Assembly: GCF_019669965.1 (NCBI RefSeq)
Contig: NZ_AP019781.1
Location: 806,001-870,000 of the forward strand
Direction: 5' to 3'
Source: Methanoculleus chikugoensis
Lineage (GTDB): Archaea; Halobacteriota; Methanomicrobia; Methanomicrobiales; Methanoculleaceae
Length of the DNA stretch: 64,000 nt
In this document: positions 1-8,541 of the stretch, one piece after another
How positions within the stretch are numbered: position 1 is the first letter of the stretch
Layout: each line of letters opens with the position of its first letter
Translations under genes and position numbers: made by a program
Notes under the pieces: generated by a model
The model's database searches: none
The model's input: the letters and a program-made list of their open reading frames with translations, nothing else
What the model was told of the DNA's origin: nothing

Positions 1-113
1 ATCAGGTAGCCCGTCATGCCAAACATGTAGCAGGAGATTGCCCCTACGATGTAGGCAAACAACACCAGATATGGAAAAAAACAGGCCGTTCTCTCCAGTA
101 ACCGAATCTTCAT
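1..113 (-). CDS. N-terminus of a membrane protein, cut by the window edge
   Basis: An ATG at 113 on the minus strand opens a frame that stays open to the window edge. The 37 visible residues start MKIRLLERTACF and continue with a hydrophobic stretch that fits a first transmembrane segment. The rest lies outside, so the family cannot be named. The neighbouring glycosyltransferase suggests a polysaccharide export, polymerase or sorting protein, but that is inference only. Confidence 0.55.
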   Translation of the reverse strand, partial: MKIRLLERTACFFPYLVLFAYIVGAISCYMFGMTGYL

Positions 114-272
114 TCCGGATCCTGTTCCTCTCTCTAGATGGTAGCGCCTTCAGCAGTCAACCATAATAAATTTCACCTTTCTTCCTGGAGGTGAGCCAAA
201 CACCCCGCGATGGATATGGATCTTTGGGGAGGTTGATCATCCGAGCGTGTCGTTCCATATATTTCCCCATGA

Positions 273-551
273 TATCCCCTCTATGTCCGCTCGCCGATCG
301 CCTGTTTCCGCAACGAACGCGTAAATACCCGGCCTCATCCAGACGCCTTTCTCAATCGTTCCAATCTGGTTATCGGTGAGAGCGAGCTTGCCGTCGTCTT
401 GAAAGAGATGGGGGAACAAGAGATCGCCCTGGAAATGAACCGGAAGTGCGCGGTCCCGGAAGACATGTAGCTCGAATTGGCCGATCATTACGGCGTGCCG
501 CTTATCAGGGGGTCGGATCTTCACGCCGTGGAAGACCTTTCTGCCGTTTAA
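273..551 (+). pseudogene. Decayed PHP-type phosphoesterase fragment
   Basis: The plus-strand frame at 273-470 and its continuation at 471-551 read like the C-terminal part of a PHP-domain metal-dependent phosphoesterase. It contains an ALEMN segment (compare the ALEIN strand of the family) and then LELADHYGVPLIRGSDLHA, the usual helix plus GSDxH metal-binding strand. A TAG stop at 468-470 cuts the frame just before LELADHYG. Upstream, a stop at 270-272 and a likely frameshift separate it from any start. It is called a pseudogene because the motif order is right but no intact reading frame covers it. Family assignment is by eye from short motifs. Confidence 0.42.
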
Positions 552-728
552 GTGGCTCTTGCGGTTGTGCTGAGCCGCGAGGTGTGGAATGTTACCTTCC
601 GGTCGAGAGGTTGCAAGGGTCCGCGGGGACCGAGAGAACCCGGGTCTTCACCTGCGATGAGGGTACTTAAAAGCCCATTGCGACGGCCTTCACCGGCTAT
701 CCTGATTGGCCGATAGATGTACCCGGCA

Positions 729-1952
729 TTATAGCGGCGACGAACGACCGTTCCAGAGTCGATTGTACAACCTGAAGTATTCCGGACCCACAGTATTAAA
801 TGTGAATTGAGCACTGAGAGTGAGTGCATCCTCCATCATCCTCCTGCACCTCTCGGGATCGGTCGCCAGATCTCGAAGGCTTGAGACGATCTCCTCTTCG
901 GGGGTATACCGGTCAAACAGGAGCGAACATGAAGATACACTCTCAGGCGATTCAATGGATGCTCGCATTACCGGAATCGCCCCGCAACGGAGATACTCAT
1001 ACAACTTGTTTGGAGAACTTTTGATCCAGTACGTGGTCTCCGGGTCAATGAAGAGAAGACCGATGTGACAGTCCTCGGTGAGTCTCTGGGCCATGTTCCT
1101 GCCCACGTATCCCAGGTGAAAATGAAACCGCGTGCCGTATTTTTCCCGCAATGGTATCATCATCTGCTGTAACTCCTCATCATTACCGTAGGATGGTCCG
1201 CCGATGAAGAATGTGGTCTCTGGGATATGGGCCAGTATATCCGCGGCGATCTTCAGCATGAGCCGGACGTCCCGGTCATGTGGGTTGAGAGAGCCGATGT
1301 AAAGGAGATTAAATGCAGAGTTGTTCTCCGACATGAGAATCTTTTCACGGATACGTGCCTCATCGTATGTATCAGTAAGGGGAAAATTTGGGATATGCGT
1401 GTGTTCTGCTCTTGGAAAGAGCAACCTGGGATCCGATTCCCCCCCCAAACTGGCATGGGCGACTCCGTCGACCGCATCCTCTGCAAGAAGCTCGTACAAT
1501 CTGTGGCGGGTTAGCGTTGGCAGTTGGGTTCTCTTATTGAATACTTCGTAAAACTCGTGCCTATCGTAGACAATCCTTGCGCTCTGGAAAAGTTTTCTCT
1601 TCATCATAGTTGCAATTTTCAGGAGGCAGGGGTCGTGGACGTGTAGTACCGCCGGGGCGGTTAGATCTACACCTAGTTCTTTCAATATCCATTTTATCCT
1701 GGAATAAAAACAGAAGGGGAGGAGATATTTCATATTAAATACACAGAAATTCAATGGACGCATATGGGAGGATGGAGGGGAGATCCTGAAACCTTTCTCG
1801 CCGTAGAGGGAGAAATGGCCTGACTCCAGGGTAGGATCGAAGAGACTGAAGTGCAGGCGAAAGACACGCTCGTTATTTTGCAGTAGATATCTTATGTGCC
1901 GACCAACGCGCCCATCTTCCGGAGGGTGTTCATCAAGGACGATGAAGTTCAT
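729..1952 (-). CDS. Glycosyltransferase, GT4-like (GT-B fold)
   Basis: This 407-residue protein has the layout of a GT-B retaining glycosyltransferase. An N-terminal domain contains VLHVHDPCLLK. The C-terminal domain contains NLLYIGSLNPHDRDV and FFIGGPSYG, then KLYEYLRCGAIPVM and ESPE, which match the donor-sugar-binding end of the GT4 family. There is no signal peptide, so it should act on the cytoplasmic face using a nucleotide sugar. The initial MNFIVLDEHPPEDGRVGRH fits a first strand with an acceptor loop. It lies in a surface-glycan region beside secreted beta-helix proteins. The exact sugar and acceptor cannot be told. Confidence 0.82.
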   Translation of the reverse strand: MNFIVLDEHPPEDGRVGRHIRYLLQNNERVFRLHFSLFDPTLESGHFSLYGEKGFRISPPSSHMRPLNFCVFNMKYLLPFCFYSRIKWILKELGVDLTAPAVLHVHDPCLLKIATMMKRKLFQSARIVYDRHEFYEVFNKRTQLPTLTRHRLYELLAEDAVDGVAHASLGGESDPRLLFPRAEHTHIPNFPLTDTYDEARIREKILMSENNSAFNLLYIGSLNPHDRDVRLMLKIAADILAHIPETTFFIGGPSYGNDEELQQMMIPLREKYGTRFHFHLGYVGRNMAQRLTEDCHIGLLFIDPETTYWIKSSPNKLYEYLRCGAIPVMRASIESPESVSSCSLLFDRYTPEEEIVSSLRDLATDPERCRRMMEDALTLSAQFTFNTVGPEYFRLYNRLWNGRSSPL

Positions 1953-1970
1953 CGACAGACCATTTCGCCT

Positions 1971-1984
1971 GCCCTATATATAGC
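1971..1984 (-). promoter_or_regulatory. TATA box of the GT4-like gene
   Basis: A CTATATATAG stretch lies about 21-30 bases before the ATG at 1952 on the minus strand. That spacing fits an archaeal TATA element driving a nearly leaderless transcript. Confidence 0.5.
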
Positions 1985-2041
1985 TTAGGTGCCTTCCAGT
2001 TCTTTTACCCATTGTTGGGGTATCAGTTCTGCGTGTATAGC

Positions 2042-2072
2042 GTGTTAGGCGATAGAGTTCGCCTTATAACAC
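2042..2072. terminator. Hairpin between the beta-helix gene and the GT4-like gene
   Basis: GTGTTA-GGCGA and TCGCC-TTATAACAC face each other around a six-base loop, giving a stem of about 11 pairs with one bulge. It lies about 125 bases past the stop of the upstream minus-strand gene (stop at 2198), so a terminator or processing signal is plausible. No long T-run follows. Confidence 0.35.
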
Positions 2073-2156
2073 TATAATGTCATCATGCACATCGGACAGA
2101 ACTGCCTAAATGTGAGTGTTCACGGTGTTTCCGTCATCGGTGCACGGACGGCTGCA

Positions 2157-2800
2157 GATTCCCGGATCCGCGACACGACAAAAAAGGATGAGGGCCGTTA
2201 CGACAGACTGGTCGAGATGATACGCTGGTTAAGCGTCGACAGGATCTGGCCGTTCGGTCCCTTGTTCTCACCGATGTACATGCGCGTGCTGAGTTGGCTG
2301 GTTGTAACGCCGGTTCGCCCGATTGGATCGCCGGTATACTTGATCCAGTTGTGGTCGATGTAGGCCCCTGTTTTGGGGATCCCCCGGACGGCAATACAGT
2401 AATCGGTTGTGCTGATAGCTTCGAACGTGTTGTGATGGATGATCAGCCTGTCGCCGGCGACGTTCCCGGATGCCGTACTTACTCCGTGCATGTCAACCAC
2501 GTGCGCATTGTTACTCTTCGGGAAGTTGTACCCGAACAGGTTGTATCGCACCTCGTATCCGTTATTAACATGACCGTCACCCACGATTGCGTGCCGGCAG
2601 TAGTCGAAGTAATTCGCTTCGATCAGGGATGCTGAACCATTGGCCACAATGATGCCATATCCAAGACCGTTCATCTGGCAATGGTGTATGTTGTTGTGGT
2701 GGAAGTATCCGCCGCTCTTCATGTCGGATCCCCCTCCTGTGCCGTAGACCCCTATTCCGGCACCGCTCCAGCCCCAGATCTCACAGTTGTCAACTTCCGT
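2157..2800. repeat. Copy 1 of a duplicated beta-helix 3' end
   Basis: This stretch is a direct duplicate of 4126-4770. From 2157 to about 2563 only a few differences are visible (for example ctgag/ttgag near 2289 and gtgcgc/gtgtgc near 2501). Divergence increases towards 2800. The match runs about 40 bases past the stop codon at 2198 and includes one length change in an A-run, so it is a DNA-level duplication or gene-conversion tract and not only protein conservation. Confidence 0.85.
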
Positions 2801-3967
2801 TCGATAGGAGGCATAAATCCCAAGAGCTGGTGGATTCACATTCTCGGTTGTCATGTCCGGACCTTCCAGACGGATCCCGGTGATCCTGGTATTCTCCCCG
2901 CCTGTGACAAGCCCGGTCGGATACCGTGAGTTGGCCGCTCTCGTCAGAAAGATTTTTCCGCCGGGAGAAATTGGAGTTTCATTCCTGCAGGAGCCTTCGA
3001 GGATTGAGATGCACATTCCGCCTGATGCTGTCGGGTCCGGGAGTTTCCTCATCGGAGGCGATGTTAAGCCGGATTCCGCTTCCAACCATATGTGATCTTC
3101 TTTTTCATGTTCTTTTATGGCAGCATCGGGGACAAGGTCCGGATCTGCTGTAATAAAGAGTCTGTCGAGTTTCGATCCATTCTCCCGCCCCCGGATAACC
3201 AGGCAATGTTGCCCGGAAGACAGATTGTGGCTTCCTTCGCGATTCCAGCTCCAATTTGAACTACCTTCAAGGTTCCAATGTCGACTCTCCTTTTCATCCA
3301 TTGAAACCCAGAGGGATTTGCCGTTCTCCCGGGGTGCAGAAGTAAGGCCCCAAAGGACGTAATTTCCTGGTTTACTGATGTTAAATGAATATGCCGCCGA
3401 TCCGGCCGTGCTTCTGGCTCCCCTGTTGCTGGCAAGGGTTACACCGGCAGGGATGACAACTTCGGGTGTATCTGTAAGATCGATGTTGACCATTTCATCG
3501 ATATATATCACATCTCCTTGCTCTGCGTTCTGAAGGGCAGTGAGCAGCTCATCTGCGGTTGTGACGGTATAGTTCACCGCTGGATCCGTCGGAGTGATTA
3601 TATCATGATAGGCATACCCTCCGCCGATGGGGCTGCCGGTGGGATTCGATTCGGCACCAAACGTCGGGAGTTGGTTGAGTGCTGCAGATGCCAATGCCGA
3701 GTTAACCCTGAAGGGAAATGAGAGGGAATTCACGGGATCTGTCTTTTCCGGTTCAAGAGAATGCAGTGTGTTGCCGGCTCGCTCGCCAATAATCATGAAC
3801 GGTATATTTTCTTGGGCACCAAAGGGATCAAAAAGGGAGTTTCTCAATTCCTGGATTCCGTGTTCTCCGCTCTTCATAAATGCATGATGATCATCTCCGA
3901 CCGCTAGTTGAGTGAGCAGTGCTATGCTGAACAGAGTCAGAACAATGACCACTTTTTTGTGACACAT
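2198..3967 (-). CDS. Secreted right-handed beta-helix protein with an inserted CBM-like domain
   Basis: The 589-residue protein starts with a signal peptide (MCHKKVVIVLTLFSIALL, cleavage probably near residue 24). A pectate-lyase-like beta-helix begins near 105 (ESNPTGSPIGGGYAYHDI) and resumes after about 335 with GIRLEGPDM, VDNCEIWGWSGAGI, FHHNNIHHC and HNWIKYTGDP. Residues about 191-335 have no counterpart in the paralogue at 4167-6518. They contain YVLWG, SSGQHCLVIRGRENGSKLDRL and IWLEAESG, which resemble a carbohydrate-binding module, apparently with its halves in permuted order. The last 115 or so residues are almost identical to the paralogue. No C-terminal anchor is visible. A role in cell-surface polysaccharide binding or cleavage is inferred; no catalytic residues could be assigned. 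Confidence 0.78.
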   Translation of the reverse strand: MCHKKVVIVLTLFSIALLTQLAVGDDHHAFMKSGEHGIQELRNSLFDPFGAQENIPFMIIGERAGNTLHSLEPEKTDPVNSLSFPFRVNSALASAALNQLPTFGAESNPTGSPIGGGYAYHDIITPTDPAVNYTVTTADELLTALQNAEQGDVIYIDEMVNIDLTDTPEVVIPAGVTLASNRGARSTAGSAAYSFNISKPGNYVLWGLTSAPRENGKSLWVSMDEKESRHWNLEGSSNWSWNREGSHNLSSGQHCLVIRGRENGSKLDRLFITADPDLVPDAAIKEHEKEDHIWLEAESGLTSPPMRKLPDPTASGGMCISILEGSCRNETPISPGGKIFLTRAANSRYPTGLVTGGENTRITGIRLEGPDMTTENVNPPALGIYASYRTEVDNCEIWGWSGAGIGVYGTGGGSDMKSGGYFHHNNIHHCQMNGLGYGIIVANGSASLIEANYFDYCRHAIVGDGHVNNGYEVRYNLFGYNFPKSNNAHVVDMHGVSTASGNVAGDRLIIHHNTFEAISTTDYCIAVRGIPKTGAYIDHNWIKYTGDPIGRTGVTTSQLSTRMYIGENKGPNGQILSTLNQRIISTSLS

Positions 3968-4125
3968 CCATCTCGCGCCTTATACCTTCTGTTGTGAAAA
4001 TGTTTTTGCTCCGGGTTTTTGGTCGGACAGGTGTCAGACCGGGGTACTATGGGTTCACGAGAAAGCGTACGACTGTGTAATGGTGTTCTTCACGCCATGT
4101 CTGTCGCGGCATATTGACGGTGTGG

Positions 4126-4770
4126 ATTCCCGGATCCGCGACACGACAAAAAAAGGATGAGGGCCGTTACGACAGACTGGTCGAGATGATACGCTGGTTA
4201 AGCGTCGACAGGATCTGGCCGTTCGGTCCCTTGTTCTCACCGATGTACATGCGCGTGTTGAGTTGGCTGGTTGTAACGCCGGTTCGCCCGATTGGATCGC
4301 CGGTATACTTGATCCAGTTGTGGTCGATGTAGGCCCCTGTTTTGGGGATCCCCCGGACGGCAATACAGTAATCGGTTGTGCTGATAGCTTCGAACGTGTT
4401 GTGATGGATGATCAGCCTGTCGCCGGCGACGTTCCCGGATGCCGTACTTACTCCGTGCATGTCAACCACGTGTGCATTGTTACTCTTCGGGAAGTTGTAC
4501 CCGAACAGGTTGTATCGCACCTCGTATCCGTTATCGACATGACCGTCACCCGCGATTGCGTGCCGGCAGTAGTCGAAGTAATTCGCTTCGATCAGGGATA
4601 CTGCGCCATTGGCCACGACGATACCATACCCAACGCCAGATCTCTGACAGTGGTGTATGTTGTTGTGGTGGAAGTATCCGCCGTTCTTCATGTCGGATCC
4701 CCCTCCTGTGCCGTAGACCGCGATGCCGGCACCGCTCCAGCCCCAGATCTCACAGTTGTCAACTTCCATC
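4126..4770. repeat. Copy 2 of a duplicated beta-helix 3' end
   Basis: Direct-repeat partner of 2157-2800, covering the last third of the larger beta-helix gene and about 40 bases after its stop. It lies 1.97 kb from the first copy. Confidence 0.85.
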
Positions 4771-6518
4771 TGGTAATTTGTCTGGATCCCGCACCTTAGA
4801 TCCGAAGCACTCGTGGTCTTATCCGGCCCTTCAATACGCAGGCCGGTGAATTTCGTCCCGGCCCCGGAGGGTTTGAATAAGGGCGGCCAGTACTCGGAGG
4901 GGCGATTGTCATTGGCGAGCCTGTTCTGGAAGATCCGCCCGCCTGCAGCTCCATCCTCACCCCGGTTGCTCGCAATTGTCACCCCGGTCGGCACCCGGAC
5001 GTTGAAGTAGCCGCTCATGTCGATGTTCGCGTTGCCTTCGACATAGATGATATCTCCGGAGCGTGCACTCTGCAGGGCAGAGAGGAGTTCGCTCCGCGTA
5101 TCGACGATGAACTTCACGCGGGGGTCGTTCCGGCTGATGATGTCCGTATACCCGTCACCTCCGCCGATGGGGTTTCCGGTCGGGTTTGCACCCGCTCCAT
5201 ACTCATCGCCGGGAGTCGGCACTGGAGTCTGGGTCGGCTTTGGTGTCGCCGTTGCAGTGGGCGTCGGCGTCACGGTCGGCGTCGCTGTGGGCGTGGGTGT
5301 CGGTGCTTCGGTTGCAAACTCGACATACGCCATGTCAACCCAGCCGGTATCCATGGTTATCTGGATCGTGTGCTTACCGGCGGTGAGGGGTATCTGCACC
5401 GTGATGGGAGCAAACGTGTACCAGTCGCCCGTGTTGGGCGCGTCGACCGTAGCGACCTTCTTCCCGTCCACCAGAACCGAGAATGACTTCCCGTCTTCCG
5501 TAGTGCTGGTGTAGAACGTGGCAACATAGGTGCCGGATTCGGCTACCTGCACCTCGGAGAACTGGATCCATTCTCCGGCATAGGTGTGGGAAACAACCGG
5601 GACGTTGACGCCGCTCCGCTCACCGATATCGACGTCGGCGCTGTCGGTGCGGTATGCGTAACCGCCCTGGTTGCCTGCTTCGGTATCGTGATACGCAACA
5701 CCTTCGCCTCCGAAGTCGAAGTCAACGAAGTTGATCCGGCCGGGCATCGCATGCGCCTTGTAGGGCTTCGGCACGTCGGAAGGATCTTCCGTCGGCGTGG
5801 GAGTCGGTGTCTGAGTCGGAGTCGGTGTCGATGCGGCCTTCGAGACCGTGATCTGCTCGCTGCAGACGTTGTTCGTCTCGTCGCTTTCGGCGATCCGGCC
5901 GGCATCGTCCACGGTGGCTTTCACGGTGTGCGTGCCTTCGACGGCCGTCCAGGTTGCACCGGCTGATCCGCCGCTCGCGGTCAGGGTGACCCAGGACCCG
6001 GGGGCGATCGATGCCGTGTGGGTGTCAGACCAGACGCTGGATCCGGCGCCGCCGTCATCGAACGTGAAGAGGACGCTGTGCTTCACACCCGCAGGTGTGG
6101 GGACGTCGCCCTGGTTCTTGATCGTAGCCTGGAGCGTCACTGGACTTCCCGATGTTGGCTTTTTCGGCTTCCAGGAGATATCAGTCACCACGAGGTCCGG
6201 CTTTTCGGAGGGAGCCGGGGTAGGATTGGATACTCTTACTTCAACGGGGCTGTTCAGAGCATAGGTTCCGGCCTGAATGACCACGCTGCCGTTACTGACG
6301 GCCTTCATTGCGGCCTGTATGACTTTACTGTCATCGATTCCTGCTGTTCCGTCGCTGATGATCTGTCCGTCGCTGCCTTCCGCAAGGACCTTCGTATCGT
6401 CGATGTATACCGCGACATCATACGAACCCTGGGGGGTCTGGTCCTGGGCTGCCAGTGCTGGTGCGGCCATAGCAAGCACCACGGACAATGTCAGTACCAG
6501 AAACTGGGTTTTTTTCAT
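4167..6518 (-). CDS. Large secreted multidomain beta-helix / CARDB / CBM protein
   Basis: The 783-residue precursor begins with a signal peptide (MKKTQFLVLTLSVVLAMAAPALAAQ). It then shows a pectate-lyase-superfamily N-terminal piece (ISDGTAGIDDSKVIQAAM, about 55-75), a CARDB domain (about 105-225, KPDLVVTDISW and VKATVDDAGRIAESDETNN), a TPTPT-rich linker, a CBM6/malectin-like module (about 255-405, GGEGVAYHDTEAGNQGG and WIQFSEV), a second Thr-Pro linker, and a right-handed beta-helix from about 445 to the end. The Thr-Pro linkers are typical of glycosylated archaeal surface proteins. No membrane or PGF-type anchor follows the helix. It is probably exported and bound to cell-surface glycan. 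It shares its 3' end with the smaller paralogue downstream. Confidence 0.82.
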   Translation of the reverse strand: MKKTQFLVLTLSVVLAMAAPALAAQDQTPQGSYDVAVYIDDTKVLAEGSDGQIISDGTAGIDDSKVIQAAMKAVSNGSVVIQAGTYALNSPVEVRVSNPTPAPSEKPDLVVTDISWKPKKPTSGSPVTLQATIKNQGDVPTPAGVKHSVLFTFDDGGAGSSVWSDTHTASIAPGSWVTLTASGGSAGATWTAVEGTHTVKATVDDAGRIAESDETNNVCSEQITVSKAASTPTPTQTPTPTPTEDPSDVPKPYKAHAMPGRINFVDFDFGGEGVAYHDTEAGNQGGYAYRTDSADVDIGERSGVNVPVVSHTYAGEWIQFSEVQVAESGTYVATFYTSTTEDGKSFSVLVDGKKVATVDAPNTGDWYTFAPITVQIPLTAGKHTIQITMDTGWVDMAYVEFATEAPTPTPTATPTVTPTPTATATPKPTQTPVPTPGDEYGAGANPTGNPIGGGDGYTDIISRNDPRVKFIVDTRSELLSALQSARSGDIIYVEGNANIDMSGYFNVRVPTGVTIASNRGEDGAAGGRIFQNRLANDNRPSEYWPPLFKPSGAGTKFTGLRIEGPDKTTSASDLRCGIQTNYQMEVDNCEIWGWSGAGIAVYGTGGGSDMKNGGYFHHNNIHHCQRSGVGYGIVVANGAVSLIEANYFDYCRHAIAGDGHVDNGYEVRYNLFGYNFPKSNNAHVVDMHGVSTASGNVAGDRLIIHHNTFEAISTTDYCIAVRGIPKTGAYIDHNWIKYTGDPIGRTGVTTSQLNTRMYIGENKGPNGQILSTLNQRIISTSLS

Positions 6519-7371
6519 GCATCATCTCCGTAGAATGCCCTCTGGAGGCCGATGCAGCCCCAGAGGATTCATAGAGGGTAGCCCCTCAGTAGTATATTCT
6601 TAAGGTCTTATATTTATTTATTTCTTTATCAATATCGTTGATTCTATGGCACAAATAGTTTAAATTATCTATAATATTCTCGATTTTCACATAATGTTCT
6701 GCTTTAATAGAATTTACATTATCAACAATAATTATATATTACTCTTGGTGGTGCTGGTGACCGTGGCGTTACACACGTTTCTGGTGAGCTGGTGTTCTAT
6801 ACGACATTCCGCCTGCCGGACTTGTTATACTTCCAAAATGAGACGATATCCGCGTTTCCTTTGGCAAACCAATGTTCAGGGTGGATTGCAGGACTTTTGA
6901 GATCATCGCACTCCCCAAAAAATATATACTAAGCGGTGTGGCTTCTATCATCGAGTGCCTGCTGGAGAGTTGCTGCAAAGCAATGGTCAACATACGGGCA
7001 CCGAATATCCCAAATCCGGTTAGATATTGTTCAGATGCGAAAAACTCAATACCACGCTATAACATGCATGCAGGGGGGTTGATTAGTATGTATCGCTTGA
7101 TGCCGAACGATGTCGATTTTGTCCGTGGTTGCAGGGAACCCTTTGAAAGGAATTGCCTTTCCACCTGCAAACACATTGGCTGCATATACTCTCCGGGAAG
7201 CGATACACAGGAGCGAATCGGGGATGTAACCCCATACAGCATTCGTTTTTACCCCCGCCGTACTCTCCATACCCTGATACAGCGCAGGAAGTCGGATGTG
7301 GTTTCCTACTACGGCCTTCTATTCCTGGTACACCTGACCGGTTATCAGTCGTTTTTTGAGGAGGCTCTTCG
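6519..7371. other. Gene-poor stretch with a strongly AT-rich core
   Basis: No convincing gene was found in these 853 bases. The core, about 6600-6760, is far richer in A and T than the rest of the window and contains a TATA-like run near 6606-6622 that could drive the minus-strand beta-helix gene (start 6518) with a leader of about 90 bases. It also holds a short inverted repeat ATCAA-TATCG-TTGAT at 6629-6643. Open frames from 6872 to 7375 (+) and 7046 to 7270 (-) have no recognisable motif and look like chance or decayed coding sequence. Confidence 0.5.
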
Positions 7372-8484
7372 ATGAGGTTATCACCTGCACCTGCTCGAAC
7401 CGTTGAACGAAATCGTTTTCATTCGGAAGACCCTTCCGGTAATCCGGCGAGGCACCCTTCTACCCGCACTGTTGTGGCTATGCCGGCCTACAATGAAGAG
7501 AGGTATATTGCCAAGACTGTTATGGGGGCCCGGCAGTATGCCGATATTGTCCTCGTGGTCGATGATGGATCGGAAGATGACACAGTGCCGATTGCCAGAG
7601 CGCTTGGTGCCCTCGTCATACAGCATGAGGTCAACCGCGGTTATGGCGGGGCTCTTCAGACAATCTTCGACACAGTGCGGAAAATCGGGGCGGACGAGCT
7701 TGTCATCATGGATTCCGATGGTCAGCATGATCCCCGGGACATCGAAAACCTCCTGAGGAAACTTCGCGAGGGGAACGATGTTGTCATAGGCTCCCGGTTT
7801 ATCAAGGGCGCAAGAGGGGACATCCCGGCCTATCGAAGGGTCGGGATGAAGGTCCTCGATACCGCCACACAATACGCAAGTGATATGAATATTACCGATT
7901 CACAGAGTGGATTCCGGGCATACGGAAAACGAGCGATCCAAACAATCCAGCTCGGCGGGAACGATATGTCGGCAGGTTCGGAGATTCTCATTCAAATCGG
8001 CGCTCAGAATCTTAAAGTTGCGGAGGAACCTATTCGGGTTCGCTATGACATTGAGAACACTTCGTCACAAAATCCGTTCATTCACGGGTTGTCCGTTCTC
8101 AATGCAATTATCAAACTTGTCAGTTGCAAGAAGCCGATATGGTTCTTCGGCATGCCCGGACTGTTATTAACCATAGCCGGGGTTTTTGTGGGGTTCATGG
8201 CTTTTTCGGATTACTACATCACAGCAAGATTTCCATTTGCGTTCTCGATGGTCAGTGCTCTCACCCTCATCATGGGGATGCTCCTGATCACATCCGGTCT
8301 GATCCTCAACGCCCTGGTAGAGATTATGAAGGCATCGAAGAACCTGAAATCATCCGGTTCCCCTAAACAGGAGTCTCCACCATTGCATGCCGGGACGGAT
8401 GAGAACCAATTTGAAAAGGTGACAGAAAGTCATGATCCTTGTCCCTATTGTCCGGCTGATCCGGAAGACTTTTCAAAGTACTGA
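7372..8484 (+). CDS. Glycosyltransferase family 2 with C-terminal membrane segments
   Basis: The 370-residue protein carries a GT2 (GT-A) domain: VVAMPAYNEERYIAKTV at about 34-50, VVDDGSEDD at 62-70 and the metal-binding DSDGQHDP at 114-121. IGSRFIKGARGDIPAYRRVG and the SGFRAYGKRAI segment match the dolichyl-phosphate mannose/glucose synthase branch. Two hydrophobic segments follow at about 258-330 (WFFGMPGLLLTIAGVFVGF and FSMVSALTLIMGMLLITSG). It probably moves a nucleotide sugar onto a polyprenyl phosphate or S-layer glycan at the inner membrane face. The ATG at 7372 follows a GAGGAGG ribosome site; the first 30 or so residues lie outside the family domain. The last 40 residues include CPYC and are low complexity. 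Confidence 0.85.
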   Translation: MRLSPAPARTVERNRFHSEDPSGNPARHPSTRTVVAMPAYNEERYIAKTVMGARQYADIVLVVDDGSEDDTVPIARALGALVIQHEVNRGYGGALQTIFDTVRKIGADELVIMDSDGQHDPRDIENLLRKLREGNDVVIGSRFIKGARGDIPAYRRVGMKVLDTATQYASDMNITDSQSGFRAYGKRAIQTIQLGGNDMSAGSEILIQIGAQNLKVAEEPIRVRYDIENTSSQNPFIHGLSVLNAIIKLVSCKKPIWFFGMPGLLLTIAGVFVGFMAFSDYYITARFPFAFSMVSALTLIMGMLLITSGLILNALVEIMKASKNLKSSGSPKQESPPLHAGTDENQFEKVTESHDPCPYCPADPEDFSKY

Positions 8485-8541
8485 GGTCTCCATGCAACGA
8501 AACGGCCTCACGCGAAAGACGCGAAGGAGCATTCGAGTTCG

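Noticed and set aside
468-470. TAG as a pyrrolysine codon in the PHP-like fragment
   Set aside because: No pyl genes are seen, the upstream frame is also broken, and methanogens of this order are not known to me to use pyrrolysine.
6872-7375. A 167-residue plus-strand frame before the GT2 gene
   Set aside because: No recognisable motif, no signal or membrane pattern, and it overlaps the GT2 start; likely chance or decayed sequence.
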